From: Epiperipatus broadwayi
Lineage: Eukaryota; Onychophora; Udeonychophora; Euonychophora; Peripatidae
Assembly (NCBI GenBank): GCA_028023455.1
Contig: JAQFVV010006650.1
Coordinates: 179,185-243,184 of the forward strand
Reading direction: 5' to 3'
DNA length: 64,000 bases
Shown here: positions 44,831-60,239 of the stretch, piece by piece
Position numbering within the stretch: the first letter of the stretch is position 1
Layout of the letters: the number at the start of each line of letters is the position of its first letter
Position numbers and translations under genes: made by a program
The notes under the pieces: generated by a model
Told to the model about the DNA's origin: nothing
The model's input: only the letters and a program-made list of their open reading frames with translations
Database searches by the model: none

Positions 44831-47635
44831 TTCATACATTCTGATTTTAAAAAGTATGTCTTCATTTTTTTATCTATTGTGGTTCAAATAATTATGTGTG
44901 TTTTTAGTATACATCTGATTTAAAATGAATGTCTATGATGTGCATTTATAACTGCTATCTCCAAATAAAATGAACTGAGTACAATCAAAGGAAAATATAT
45001 TAGAAAGAGACTATAGTAATGTTTGGTATTATTCTATATTTTAATTTGTTTATATACTGTCTTTTTTTTTATTATTTTATTTTATTATATGTACATGTTT
45101 GATAGAAATGTTTTTTTTTTTTGTTTTACCACTAGAATATTTTAATATAATAATTTTTATTTATTTATTTATATTTTAAAATATGCAAAAGGAAAGAGAA
45201 AAAGAATGATTTTGATCCCATTGAAAAGATAAGTGCTTACATAGATTTAAATTTAAAGAGAAGAGAGAAATGATATAAAATACTTTTTATATTCTTAAAA
45301 TTTTTTTATATGTATTTTTGCTTGATATTAGGTATGAATGATATGGATGATCATGTGGAAAACCACAGCTGTGCTATCAGTGTCGATGATCTGTTATTGA
45401 TATAGGTGTTGGAGGGGGGTGATTGGCTTGGTTGTTTAAGATTGAAGTGATTCATACATGTTTTAATTCGTGATCTGGTTAGTCTTTGTCATTCATTTGG
45501 ACAGTAATCAATGTATGTGGGTACATGTATAAAGCAGTAAATGCTTAATATTATTGAGGAAGAGTTATCATGCCACCTCATAGATGGAAAATAGTTGTCT
45601 CGTAATTGATTTACCATGATAGTTGGAGATGACTGAGTTTCACTCCATTTATTTTATTATTTGGGTTTTATTTTTTGGGATTAATGAAAGGGAATTATTA
45701 AAAAATGTAAAGAGCTGATGGGCATTAACGTAAAAGTGTGAGTTTTGAATTTAAACTAATCCACAAGACCAGTAAAAGTTTTTTTTTTTTATATATATTA
45801 TATGTTATATCATGCTTTTTCATAAGAATAGAAATAAATTATTAATTAATAAATGATATGGAAATTTCTGATTAGTTAACATTGCTGATTAGAGTAAGTG
45901 AAACAAGGTATTATTTGGAATGATCCATTGACAATGTTTACAAATAAAAAAGGGGAGAATGAGTTTATAGGTTTCTTCTCTTTTGAGATATAGATTTATT
46001 AAAGCTAAAAGAAATATGGAATTCTGATTCTGGGCGTAAGTGTGTATTATTTTGTGTGTTCATCTTAATAAATAAATGGGTCAAAAGCAATAAATAAGTT
46101 ATCTAAATAAAAATAGTAATTTTAAACATGTATTCAAACTATAATATTTAGTGGATCTAAAATATGTATTTAAGTGTAACCATATTATATTTGGGTATGT
46201 TTTATTTTAATTCTTGTTCATATAATAAAGTGTTACTATTGTTAGAAGTTACATTGTGTCCTGTGTTTTGATGTTTCCAATATCTACAGAATTTTCATAC
46301 AGCACCTATATTTTAAGTAATATTAATTTATATTTCAATTTAATTATTCATTTTTCTATTGATGATTTATTTCCACGATCTATTTGCAGTGGTCGTTATT
46401 ATATTGTTTCCATATTCAATTCACATAGTTAATTTTATACTGACAATTTATTTCCATGATTGACTTGCGGTATTGATTTTTATATTGATCATTTCTATTC
46501 GATTTACATAATTCATTTTATAAGTCACTTTTCTATAATTCAGTTTCACATAATTTATTTTTATAGTTAATTCACAAAACCTGATTTTGTGATTTATTTC
46601 TGTAATTTAATTAGCAGTAAATTTTGATTGATTTATTTGATTAATGCCCATGGTTTACTTCCATAGTTTATTTAGCGATATAGGATAGATTTAAAGTTAT
46701 TAATTAAAGTTTGGTCAACATATTAGATATACATAATAAAATGACAGGGATTAGTTAAGTTAAATTTAGTCAATTTTATCTTTTGGTTCATGGTAATGTT
46801 GTGAATATTGGGAGCAGACATAAAATCCCTTTCCTGCTCTCGGTGTTTAGAGTGATTCCCAATAGTAAATTTGTAACAAAACTTGGCTTAAGGTATTTGG
46901 AAGCATATCCGTACAATGTAATCATGTGTAAGTGCATCTCTTGATAGATCTAGACCCTGAGAAAGAGCAGTTCAATTATTAATCTAAATGCTAGTTCGGA
47001 AGTCAAGTAGAATCACATAATCAAATTATTATACTGTTATTAAAGTAGAAATCATAAATTGATAGTCGATTGACAGGTTAATTTATATGTTTAGAAATAA
47101 GATTACGGATTCTCAGATCAGAGAACATAACACAGACATTCTATGTTATATAATTGTAGCTAATTTAAAGTGATAGATGCTGAGAATGAAAAATAAGGTA
47201 ATGGAATCAAATGAGGAGAATTGATTTAGATAATTAGTTTATCTAGTGTTAAATTAAATAATAAATTTATATTATGAACATAGATTATGAGTCCTCTGCA
47301 TTGATTACTGATTCATTTCCAGTCCGATATAAAAGAGAAATGTATATAATAACTTCGGTAGTTACCACTCGAGATCAGATATTAATAATAAAGCTATGGG
47401 AGAAAGTTGTATTATTATTATTATTATAGATTTGATAATAAATTAATTATGAAATATTTGCATGACTCAACCGAGTTTGAAATTAAGACAACATAGATCA
47501 GATTGTTTTATCAATATCATTGTTGTTATTAATTTTTTAAGAGACAATTTATTTGCTTTCTCTAGTATCCTCTATAGTCCTAAATATGGATAATGATGAT
47601 GATCTCTGGTGGGCATTACAATTTATAGCTGCAAT

Positions 47636-47654
47636 TTGGCGCCCCGAGTATATT
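47636..47654 (+). other. possible primer-binding site of a further LTR element
   Basis: TGGCGCCCCGAGTATATTT follows GCAAT and looks like an LTR end plus primer site, similar to TGGCGCCCATAC in element B. No matching LTR or gag was found, and the RTE LINE begins about 120 bases downstream. Confidence 0.35.
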
Positions 47655-47755
47655 TGATCCCAAGTTAGTATTAAATTCAGTTGTCTAGCTACTTGAAATA
47701 AATTAAAGTTTATTGATGTTAAATGAGTGAAAGAGTGCGCGGAGAAAGTTGAGAC

Positions 47756-47758
<3 letters not shown>

Positions 47759-47805
<47 letters not shown>
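47759..47805. repeat. (TA)n tail of the RTE LINE
   Basis: On the minus strand the TA repeat starts directly after the stop codon of the LINE ORF and so serves as its 3' tail. Confidence 0.9.
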
Positions 47806-49832
<2,027 letters not shown>

Positions 49833-49837
49833 TGAGA

Positions 49838-50960
49838 TCACTTTACATGAAATTTCAATAAATAAATCTACAATAAAGTTTCCTGTGGATTTCTTAAAAT
49901 TTATAAGAGATAATACTGCTGCAATATTTAATGATAAACATTCCAACATGACTAAAGAATTGCCCATATGTCTTTTTATGATTCCACAAATTTGCAACTT
50001 TAACTTATTTAAATAAGAAGTTGTGTTAAGTTCTGATAATTTTACAAATATAAAATATATGCTAGGAATGTCAATGATGTGTTTGTTTTTTGTCCTGAAT
50101 ATATTATTGAAGAACGTTTACATAAATTAGAGAATTTAAACAATTTAAATTGGACTATCCATAAAGAACAAAATTTTAGGAAGGTAAAATGTTTAGATTT
50201 GCAAATGTCTAGAAAAATATCTGTTTAAATTATAAATTTCTTTTCAAACTTATTCAAGAAAGGTGTTATATTTATTACAAAATACACATACCAGATGATA
50301 CATAAAGTGCATAGATTACAATAGTAATAAACAAAAGTGATAAAATCCAAAATATTGAATTATTTACTCAATAACTTATAAATATAAGATATGTGAGAAG
50401 ACAAATTCGAATCATTTTGAAAAGTTTAATAATAACCACCTTATAAAATTAACATAAGAAAAATAATAAAAAATGTATAACTATGCCATTTTGGAATTAG
50501 GTTTAATCATAATGTATTAAAAAATATTTAGTGATCAAGGCAATGTTTCAATTTTATGTTTCTTTAAATGTAACCTGATTGGTTAATAATTTTAAAAATA
50601 CTATTCTTGAAATGCAAAAACAATATGGTAAATCTCAAGTTATATGTGAATGCAAAAAAATCATAAATTGGGGAAGATATATTTTGGAACAAAGACTAAA
50701 AGAACACTAAGTATTACCCAATGTATAAAAATATCTTAAAAATTATCAGCTAAATTTTGTCTGGTGTTCTTTGACTATGAAAAATCATGCAATTTTAGAT
50801 TTACAATTAGCCTTTATCATACAAGAATATTAAATGAAGAAAGGTATGATTAAAAGAAAAAAAAATAAAGAGCAACCTTTGTAAAAAAAATTAAAGATTG
50901 TATAGTAAATAGACAATCTGTTAATATCAGTATACACAGTCCTTGGAAAATCATGTGATT
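49838..50960 (+). pseudogene. Penelope-like element remnant (PLE-4)
   Basis: A plus-strand frame at about 50052-50226 reads YARNVNDVFVFCPEYIIEER, then LHKLENLNNLNWTI and CLDLQMSRK. This matches the reverse-transcriptase segment around the catalytic YxDD box in Penelope-like elements and the FLD/DL motif after it, with the aspartates degraded to VNDV. Further down, at 50640-50700, KKIINWGRYILEQRLKEH loosely resembles a GIY-YIG nuclease core, and an LQLAFIIQEY tail follows near 50800. The upstream frame to 50016 ([19 protein letters not shown]) may belong to it. Many stops are present. The second half is a weak assignment. Confidence 0.42.
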
Positions 50961-51018
50961 TTTTGTATACATTATTTAAGTTGATGATTTATTAAAGTAA
51001 TAATTGAAACTACTTCTA

Positions 51019-51053
<35 letters not shown>

Positions 51054-52770
51054 GTTATTATTTATCAATTATTTAATTTACAATTATAAATAAGTTCTAA
51101 CTCCTCTGAGTATGCGCATAATAATCTCTATGAATGACGAATGTGTTTTTAAGATTCCTATATCCGATTATTTTTGTATTTATATATGTAAAATATTATG
51201 ACTATTTTATATATATTTTTTAAAGAAAGAAATGATCTAAAAGTTGGAAAGAGAATTATTTGCAGCTTTATAAGCAATAAAAAAATCTTAAGATGTATTT
51301 GCAATCAGTAAGGTCTTTTTTTTTATTTTAGAAATGGGCATTCATATGTCAAGACTCAGTCATTACTTTGGATTATGTTCTGCGATGTTATCATGACGGT
51401 GACCTCTCTTATTCTTTTTTCAATTGAAACATCACAATTATTATATAGTTTTAAAGTTATTAGACTCAAAATAGTCCAGTCTGTGTAGAAAAAAAAAAGA
51501 TTAAGTTACAGTAAATTAATAAAATTAAAATAAAAGGCACAGATATAATGATATGTAACTTTATTAGTATTATTATATCATCTTTTTATTCCAAGTGTAA
51601 GTGTGCGAGCGAATGTAAATATAATCAACAAATTAAAATGAATAAACAACATATAATCAGAAACATATATTAGAAATAATCTAATTAATATGATTGAATG
51701 AGTCATACATAATAATACATCAACTTTAGTTAAAATAAAAAAGATACATATGTACTTCCTATCTTCAGGTTTAATAAGGCAAGGTGTTATGCCTTTGTAA
51801 TTACAAATCTATCTCCTGTGAAATAATTTTGAATATTGTCAACTTTTAATCAAAAGTTCAGCAGTAAAATAATTTTAAAAGACATAATACCAAAATCAAT
51901 TTAACTGATTAAAAGTAAGTTTAATATAATAAACTTAATAAATACATAAGATATTTCAGATCATTTCTTAAGTGTTTGTATTATACTGACTAGTGGGTTC
52001 AAAACTGAGTAGAATTGTAATATGTGTTTAGGTACTTAAATTATTTAATTAATGAATCTTTTTTTAAAACAAAATAAAATAAAAATTGAAAATGTATGCT
52101 TTGAAGAGATTGTTTTGACATTTTTCTTCCATTCAGACAAAAGTAAGATGGAAAATAATTAAAATTTAATATTTATTTAATTATATAAATTTTGATAAAT
52201 CAAAATATGTTAATGCGTATGGACTACTATATTGTAATGACCATTTCAAATTAAAATAAAAAAAATATTAATATATATGTTATAATATCTAAAACTGACT
52301 ACAACTATTCAACACATATATACAGGGAGCTTCTTGTTCTGACCTTACTTGGAATTACTTTTCTTTTGATGGGTTTAAAATAAAATCCATCTATGAATAA
52401 GATTGAACATTTTTGTAAGTTACTTTCCAAAAATAATTAAATGCAAATGAACTTAAAGGAGTATACTAACACAAATATAATGAATTTCAATAATAATATT
52501 AACCATAATTACATATTCATGTTTAAAAAAATCAGATTTCAAAATATACCATTTATGCAAACATGATATAAGCTCACATACTCACAAAAAAATTATATAA
52601 TGGATTCATACCTAAATGTGTATAATATACATATTTAAAATACTATATCTTATTTCTTGGTGAATTCATTTTTATAAATTGCTAGCTAAGAGTAATCCCC
52701 TTCCCTCTTTTTTTAAATAAATGAAAAAAATATAAAATATGCAAATAAATATGTTATTGATTTTTATAGG
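50961..52770. other. AT-rich non-coding stretch
   Basis: No gene or element is visible. There is a short (TA)n at 51024-51051. Confidence 0.55.
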
Positions 52771-55661
52771 ATATATATATAAAATACATATTTTGCGGGT
52801 TCATCCGTATTAAAAACTTTTAATATTAATATACTGACATTTCGACTTGGTTACACAAGCCATCCACAGAATTATAAAAGGTAGAAAGACGGTTGTAGAG
52901 GCGCTACAATCACTGATTTGAATAAAATGTTAAAATTCCACCAATAGCAAAAAATGTTAAATTTAGGAATGTTTTTTTTAAAAAAATCTTTCCAAATAGG
53001 AGGAAGTTTGCATGTATTATCTCGCTTACTGATACAATCTGGCATTTTAAGTATCTCAATGGCTTATCTAATTTTGCCTTGGTAGAGATTATCACGTCTG
53101 GATATGATCCTGGTACTAGAAAAATCAATTTTATGACCTGAATCTATAGTATGGAGTGAGAGTCCTGAGGATGATGAGTGTTGTTTAATTGCATTAGCAT
53201 GCTCATCTCTCCTAACACTGATGTGACGATTACTCATACCTATGAAAGAAGCTTTATAATTTTTACATGAGATTTGATAGACACCATGAGATTCAAGAGG
53301 GATTAAATCCTTAGGCTTGGTTATTATGTTGCTGATCTTTTGATGAGCAGAAAATGTTGTATCTATATTATAGCGTTTTAATATACGTCCGATACTGTCT
53401 GTAGTTCCTTTTACATATGGAACACAAATCCTAATAGCTGATTTATCATCTTTTTGTTTTCTATTTTGTCTATTTTGGGCTTGAAATAAGGCTTTTTTTA
53501 TAAATTTGTAATTATAACTATTTGCTAATAAAACACTATTAATATGATGTATTTCTTCTTTCAGATGTGTCTCATCTGAAAGATTAATTGCTCTATTTAA
53601 AAGAGTTTTGGCTACAGAAACTATCTGAGTTGGGTGATGATGAGAATGGAAATGCAAATATCTGTCCGTGTGTGTATCCTTTCTGTAAATAGAAAAAGAT
53701 AAACTATTTGGTGTTCTGGTTACTAGAACATCAAGAAAAGGGAGTTTTCCATCAGACTCTGTCTCCATTGTAAATTTAATATGAGGATGCATATTATTTA
53801 AATGTAAGAAAAAATCATCTAATTTATTTTTTCCATGTTGCCATATGACAAAAGTGTCATCTATGTATCTGAGCCAAATGAGAGGTTTTAAAGATGATGA
53901 TTCTAAAGCACGAGTTTCTATATATTCCATGAATAAATCAGCTATTACTCCTGAGATAGGTGAGCCCATAGGAGTACCAAAAACTTGTCTGTAATGCTGT
54001 CCATTGTATACAAAATATGTATTAAAGAGACAATGTTTAATTAAAGCAATAATATGGTCTGGTAAATTGCAACATTGTGAGATTATATTTAAAGCTTCAT
54101 CAATTGGAATGTTTGTAAACAAAGACACGACATCAAAACTGACCAGAATGTCATTAGCATTAATTTTTAAACTTTTTAAAACAGAAATAAAATGAAGAGA
54201 GTTTTTAATATATGATTTAATAGATGGGATTGTAGGTTTAATGAAATCCGATAAGTCTCTGGCTAAAATATGAGTTGGAGAACCTATTGCACTTACTATT
54301 GGACGAACGGGGGTATCTGGTTTGTGAATTTTTGGAAGTCCATAAAATTTTGGACAGACACAAGATTTTTCATGAGGGATTATTTTATTTTTATCTCTGT
54401 TTCAATAGGTGATTTATTAATAATAGCTTTTGTTGTTTTTTCCAAATACGTAGTATGATCTCTTTTTGATAGTTTATAAGTTTTATCATTAAGCAGATCT
54501 AAAATTTTATTATGGTAAATGTCACAATCCATTACAACTGTGACATTACCTTTGTCAGCTGGAAGTACAACAATTGATTTGGCCGATTTTATATTATTTA
54601 ATGCTTGTCTTTCTTTCTTTGAAATATTATTTTTACGAAAGCTTAGCTTTTTAAAAAATATTACAAATCTCAGCTCTATCCAAATCAGCCGATGTAGAAT
54701 CAATTTTATCGAGAGCTTATTCAACATTACAAACAATTTTCTCACAAGGTATCTGGGAAGGTGTTAAATCAAAATTGAAACCTTTTTCTAAAACCGAAAT
54801 TTCATCTGTGGAGAGGGCTTTCCTAGATAAATTATAAACGTTTTTTTGATTTGGATACATAATGTTTGGGGATTGTGTTCTAATTAGCATTTGCATTTTT
54901 TTCTTTTGCTTTGCTGTTACAAATTCTGAATCTTTAAACTATTTAAAACTTGCAATATGATCAAAACTAGTCCACAGTAAAGGATGTATTTTATTACCAA
55001 GGAATAAACGTAAATGTAGCAATACTTTATAAATTTTGTCTAAATTTTTCAGAGTTTCTTTAATAAAAGAATTTAAAATAATATTGCTAGTTTTTCTTAG
55101 AATTTTATTAACATTATAATTGTTTTTGTGAAACACAATTTTACAGCAAGTGGGTTTAACATTGTGATTTTTGCACGCTAATAAAAAAGATAAATTACAA
55201 AGTAACTTACATTTCTTAATCCACGTTCTTTCAAATATACGAAGCTGTTTAAACAACACTCATCATCATCAGCACTCTCACTCCATACTATAGATTCAGG
55301 TCATAAAATTGATTTTTCTAGTACCAGGATCATATCCAGATGTGATAATCTCTACCAATGCAAAATTAGAGAAGCCATTGAGATACTTAAAAGACCAGAT
55401 TGTATCAATAAGTGAGATGATACATGCAAACTTCCTCCTATTTGGAAATATTTTTTTAAAAAACATTCCTAAATTTAACATTTTTTGCTATTGGTGGAAT
55501 TTTAACATTTTATTCAAAACAGTGATTGTAGCGCCTCTACAACCATCTTTCTACCTTTTATAACTCTGTGGATGGCCTGTGTGACCAAGTCGAAACGTCA
55601 GTATATTAATATTAAAAGTTTTTAACATGGATGAACCCGCAAAGTATGTATTATATATATT
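52771..55661 (-). mobile_element. nearly complete Penelope-like element with inverted terminal arms (PLE-3)
   Basis: The coding part faces left. An arm at 52771-53189 contains the 3' end of the element, including the end of the nuclease gene. A second copy of this same end lies at 55248-55661 in inverted orientation, upstream of the coding start. The arms are about 415 bp long and clearly homologous, both reaching outward to a GCGGGTTCATCC box and TA-rich flank. Inverted partial copies in front of the main copy are a known arrangement in Penelope-like elements. (TA)n follows the right arm at 55681. Confidence 0.85.
52990..55259 (-). pseudogene. PLE-3 reverse transcriptase with GIY-YIG nuclease, inactivated
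   Basis: From 55259 down, minus-strand frames carry an N-terminal region (55259-54939), then NLSRKALSTDEISVLEKGF near 54820-54765, AKSIVVLPADKGNVTVVMD near 54585-54530, FYGLPKIHKP and RPIVSAIGSP near 54350, VSFDVVSLFTNIPID near 54140, GTPMGSPISGVIADLF, and the catalytic WLRYIDDTFVIW near 53860. The nuclease GVYQISC...SFIGMSNRHISVRRDEH is at about 53290-53195, and the tail EILKMPDC follows a stop. This is the full Penelope-type domain order. The 53064-54128 stretch is open, but stops near 54720 and 54670, a frameshift near 54395 and a TAA near 53065 break the protein. Confidence 0.85.
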
Positions 55662-55676
55662 TAACCCGTGCAGTCA

Positions 55677-55680
<4 letters not shown>

Positions 55681-55760
<80 letters not shown>
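55681..55760. repeat. (TA)n microsatellite beside PLE-3
   Basis: Eighty bases of TA repeat lie about 20 bases beyond the right inverted arm. Confidence 0.95.
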
Positions 55761-55763
<3 letters not shown>

Positions 55764-58700
55764 TCCTTTTCTTTTAGAAAATCAGATTACAATATTAATA
55801 ACAAGAACTATGATGCAGTGTAATATACAGTACCTTATTAATATAGTTGATCACTATAGCTTGACATTTCATAACTGAAGAAAGTTTAACTTTACTTTAA
55901 ACCTCTTACCAGGCTTGATTTTTAGCATTTTTGATTTTAAAAAATATGATTTTTAACATATTTTACTTATATACATATTTGATAATATATAAAAATGATT
56001 TTTTATTATTATTTTGAAATTATAAGCAAGATAATATTAACTGTTTTATCATGTAAAAAATAAACAAAAATCAAACACATTAAAATCTGTTGAAATATAT
56101 ATTTATAAATTGATTAAAATTTGTTCATAAAAATTTTAACTCAAAAAAATATAAGACATATATATTCGAAATCTACATAAATTTGTTTCATTTTCAAATT
56201 GGAAGACTAGTTTTAATACATAGTTCTGTGCTGCGCTTTCTGAAGATTCTTAATTTTGTAACACCTAACTCTAAAATGGAAAACATTCGCCAATAAGTGT
56301 AAAAATATATACAGGGAGAAATTCAATTTTTGCAAAATATGCAAAATTGAGGCATAATATACCATAAATAAAATCACATAAATTATTAATTTTTCTGATA
56401 TGTAATGAGTGATGCTCAAAAATGACAAAAATATACAAAAGTAAATTAACTAATAAAATATTTACTAATAGTAAACAAAATCTGACGAAAATCAAAGTAT
56501 AATATTTAAATAAGTGTGTGAAACATAATTATAATTATAAAACTAAAAACTAATGCCATAGTTAATGATTTTTTTCAATAATTAACATTCCATGTATTGG
56601 AGATATATTTGTGACTGCTAAGCATAATACTGGGTTTATTAATAAACAATTTCTTTCTTTTGATTCCATGAATGTTCTTGCCAAAATGTTGATACATACA
56701 TATGTGCACTCTTAAGGCTTTTCATGTATTCAGATATTCAGTTTTAATTTTAATACAAAATTGAGTTGCATTTGTCAAATTAAATTATAACTTTAATGTA
56801 TCATTACAACTTAAATCTAATAATATTTTTGTTCCAAATTTTCTTATTCAATAAATGGATTTAAAACACATATATTGGCTTTCTATGTGTCTTTTTACTG
56901 TGGATAATATTAATCAAATGCACAATAAATGTCCATAAACAGTATTTTTCAATTCACTGATTTTTATATCAACTTCATGTATCAATTGTGAAAATGAATG
57001 AAACAGGACATAGTTTTTCTTTGATATACTTACATCAGATTTCAATATTTTTCTTGAATGTTTCAAATTTATTTCATAAATCAAAAGAAGTACTATTATG
57101 TTGCAGGCTTAGATTTTGTTCATTTATTAATAAAATATGTCCAATAAGTAAGCTACATTTCTCAATTCTATTTTTTTTTTGTTTTTAGCAATGTTTCAAT
57201 TTTTTATTCTTAATGCATAATCTTATTAATATTTTTCCTCTTGTCAACCATTATACTTCTATATAAAGTAGTAAATGTTTATGGCCAGATCGTGTTTCAT
57301 TGCAAAATATTCTTGAATTTATTAGTTGCATTTAATATAATTTATTATTTTTATCAATTGAGAATGGACAGTGTTCAAGTCAGGTTAAATTTTTTAGAAG
57401 CTAAGTGCTGATGGTATATAACACAAGACTAAAAAATATTTTACCATACCCTATGTCTTATTTTTTTTGAAACTCCTGAATGTTTTCCAGTCACACTTGC
57501 TGCTCTATTAATAATTAAACCAACACATTTTTTTTCCAATTAAGTGAATTCTTTTCAATACAACTTACAATTGCTTTAAATATGTCTGATAGTTATACAA
57601 TTAGGAAGTTCAACACAACAAAAAAATTGTCTACTACATCATTGATTTCATAATCAACATAATAAATATAACATAAAGGTGATGTGTTGTTGGTATCAAC
57701 AGTAGATTTGTCTATTCAAATTGCAAACAATGATTTACTTACTTCTTGAATTAATTGATCTTCAATGTCATTCGCTAAATCCTTAAATCTGCATTGAATA
57801 GAAAGTATTACTAGAATACAGCTAATTTTCATTTTGTCTCCTGCAGAGTTAAACTAAGCATTCTATAAACATGGTTTAATTGAGTTTTCAACGATAGGAG
57901 ATAGCTTTTTGTATTTGGGAATCCTTAAAACACCGAAATATGATGATTTTACAAGAAACTTATTGACTAAAATATATTTTTAAATATGTTTTTTTTTTTC
58001 AATGAATGTTAAGTCTGTAAATTTATTAAATAAAATTTGTTTGCAAATAATGCATTGACATCTGGAAAAAACTTTCTTCTGATTCGAGCCAGAGATGAAA
58101 ACAAATTTTAAATCATTAGAATATTATTGATGAACAAAAGTACATTTTCATTTTATCTGAGGCGAATCATTTTGTGAATAAATAATATTTTTATTAGCAT
58201 TGAAAATTATTATACTTTAAACATAGTCTGCAGTAGTTTTGAATGTTTTTTTGTAATTATTTATTTTTAAATGACTAAAATTTCTCAAAATAAGTGAATA
58301 TAAAGTATCCAATATTAATAATTTCTTTAAATCTAATTTTTAATTAAGTTGTTTTGCAATTTATTAAATACTGTTAAAAATTATTACCACTTCTCCATTA
58401 TTTAATAAATTATTTTAACATGCATTTAATATTTTATTTTAAGAAAATTATTCTATTTTGTTATTATTACATTACATAAGAAACATTTTTTTTATATTTT
58501 AAATATTTGAATGCTAGATATATTAACATCATCACATCTAATATAATATCCTTCTATCATGTGGAATATTATATGACACCACTGAAATAAATAATTCATT
58601 TTTTATTTCATCCTTAAACTTGCAACAAAAATAGTAACAAAATTATTATACTTATGTTAAGTTTTGTTCATCTCCATCTCCAAATTTGCAAGCTGTTTAA

Positions 58701-58916
58701 TCAGCTATGGTCATTAATATAATGTCATTCAATGGTAGTTTGATAATGACATTTATCTTGAAGCTATTTTATTTATAATGACTTGTAAACCTATCCCTCA
58801 TCATAGGACTTCATCTCATTCTTTTTATAGATGGTGCACAATATCTACATTCAGATTTTTGATGAAATCTATATTTGTTAGATCTGTTAATATTAAGAGT
58901 AAAATGCTTATCCTAA
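55761..58916. other. AT-rich stretch without recognisable genes
   Basis: About 3.1 kb with only chance ORFs of I, F, L and Y composition (56213-56495 minus, 56988-57188 plus). No repeats or motifs stood out. Confidence 0.55.
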
Positions 58917-59513
58917 CAAAACTCTCCATACAATAGTGCCACTCAGTGCAAGGTAGAGTAATCAATAGCTGTAAGAATATTTGTGCAAAAAATCCTTACC
59001 TAGTGCCTACTCATCCAATATCACCAGGCCAGTTTCTATTTCCTGGTTTACACTGAGGAGCACTTGCATGTGGAGAGTTTTTCCAGTTATAACAGCTTGA
59101 ATAAGCAAAAGAAATTGTAATCATACCAATCCAGCATAATAAGATATTGGTGGCTATGGTTATTAAAGTACCAAAGACACCAAAATATATGGGTACTGAA
59201 CTGAGTTGAGTCCTTTATGACTATATAAGCTAATGAGCTTGGATTAAAAATATTGTTATGTTTTCAATTTTAGATTCATAATTTTGTAGTTAAGTAGAGA
59301 TAAAAGGTGGCTACTGCAGAGTTGCATTAGATCATAGTATCAAGGTGCAGTGCTCTCAGATATAAGGTTCCTCACTGATGAACTCACAAGCTAAAAACTA
59401 GTCTGGGAATATTGGATGGGTAGGCAATAGATAGGAATTTTACACACAAACCTTCTTGCATTCATTTATTACTCTGGTTTGCACTGAGTGACACTATTAT
59501 ATAGAGAGTTTTG
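58917..59513. repeat. inverted repeat with about 112-bp arms
   Basis: The left arm (58917-59029) and right arm (59403-59513) are inverted copies: both carry CAAAACTCTC, CACTCAGTGCAA, AGAGTAAT, CCTA(C/T)... and a CATCCAATAT block in the same order. The first 50 bases recur a third time at 59040-59098 in the orientation of the right arm (GGTTTACACTGAG...GAGAGTTTTT). No transposase frame lies between. It may be a miniature element or part of a larger decayed one. Confidence 0.65.
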
Positions 59514-60239
59514 CCTGTTTAACAGCTTGGTGATCATGTGATGTTCATTGGTTTAAAATGCTTATACAATGAGATTCATTATGATTTTTTTCACCTGAAT
59601 AAGGCATTTTCCAGTCTATCAAAATTAGTAGTTCTACAATTCTATCAATAGTCATCCAATATGATGTGTTAAATACTAACAGGCACATTATGTTTTATAA
59701 AATGAATAACACATGTTTCTAAGAGAAGTAAAGCTGTAAGTACTCTTAATTTTGTCACCTGTCTTAAACAATTGTAACAAGCTTTCTCCAATTCCTGCTT
59801 TGTATTACTCCTGAGATACATGTTAGAGCACATTATCATGACTGCCTTACTACAAATGTTTTGTATCATGGCACCATCATACTAATTGGTCTGGATTGAT
59901 GGTATCTTGATTTTCACCAATACTTTGCTGCACTACTGAAATAATTTATAACTACAAAATACAACGATCTAACAAAGTCACTTAAACAGTGCATATTTGC
60001 ATGGCAAGTCTTTGAAAGTCTTAATCCATACCAACTTGAGTAAGCAACCATTATTCAAGTTAATTGGTATATTATTTATTTGATCAGTTGATTTACTTCT
60101 CTACATCCATTTTGAGTAATAGTGTACTTAAGGTTGTGTTCCATCTAACATTCATGTTTGTTTTTTTTTTTCTTTCAAAATTAGAGATAATGCATGTGTG
60201 TACAAATTGTCTTATATCACTTGATTATAAAGTTTCAAC
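59514..60239. other. stretch without recognisable genes
   Basis: The minus-strand ORF at 59669-59869 has no recognisable domain. Base composition is slightly less AT-rich than the neighbours. Confidence 0.5.

Larger units (their letters stand above)
43030..47632. other. unassigned region with minisatellites, possible LTR
   Basis: No protein-coding gene is supported. The region is bounded on the right by a primer-binding-site-like motif at 47636, so part of it may be a long 5' LTR whose partner lies outside the window or is lost. A phrase GAGAGCAGTTCAATTAT near 44070 recurs with small changes near 46965. Confidence 0.35.

Noticed and set aside
52910-55563. ORFs at 52910-53128 (minus) and 55309-55563 (plus) as a duplicated gene
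   Set aside because: They are the same out-of-frame reading across the two inverted PLE-3 arms.
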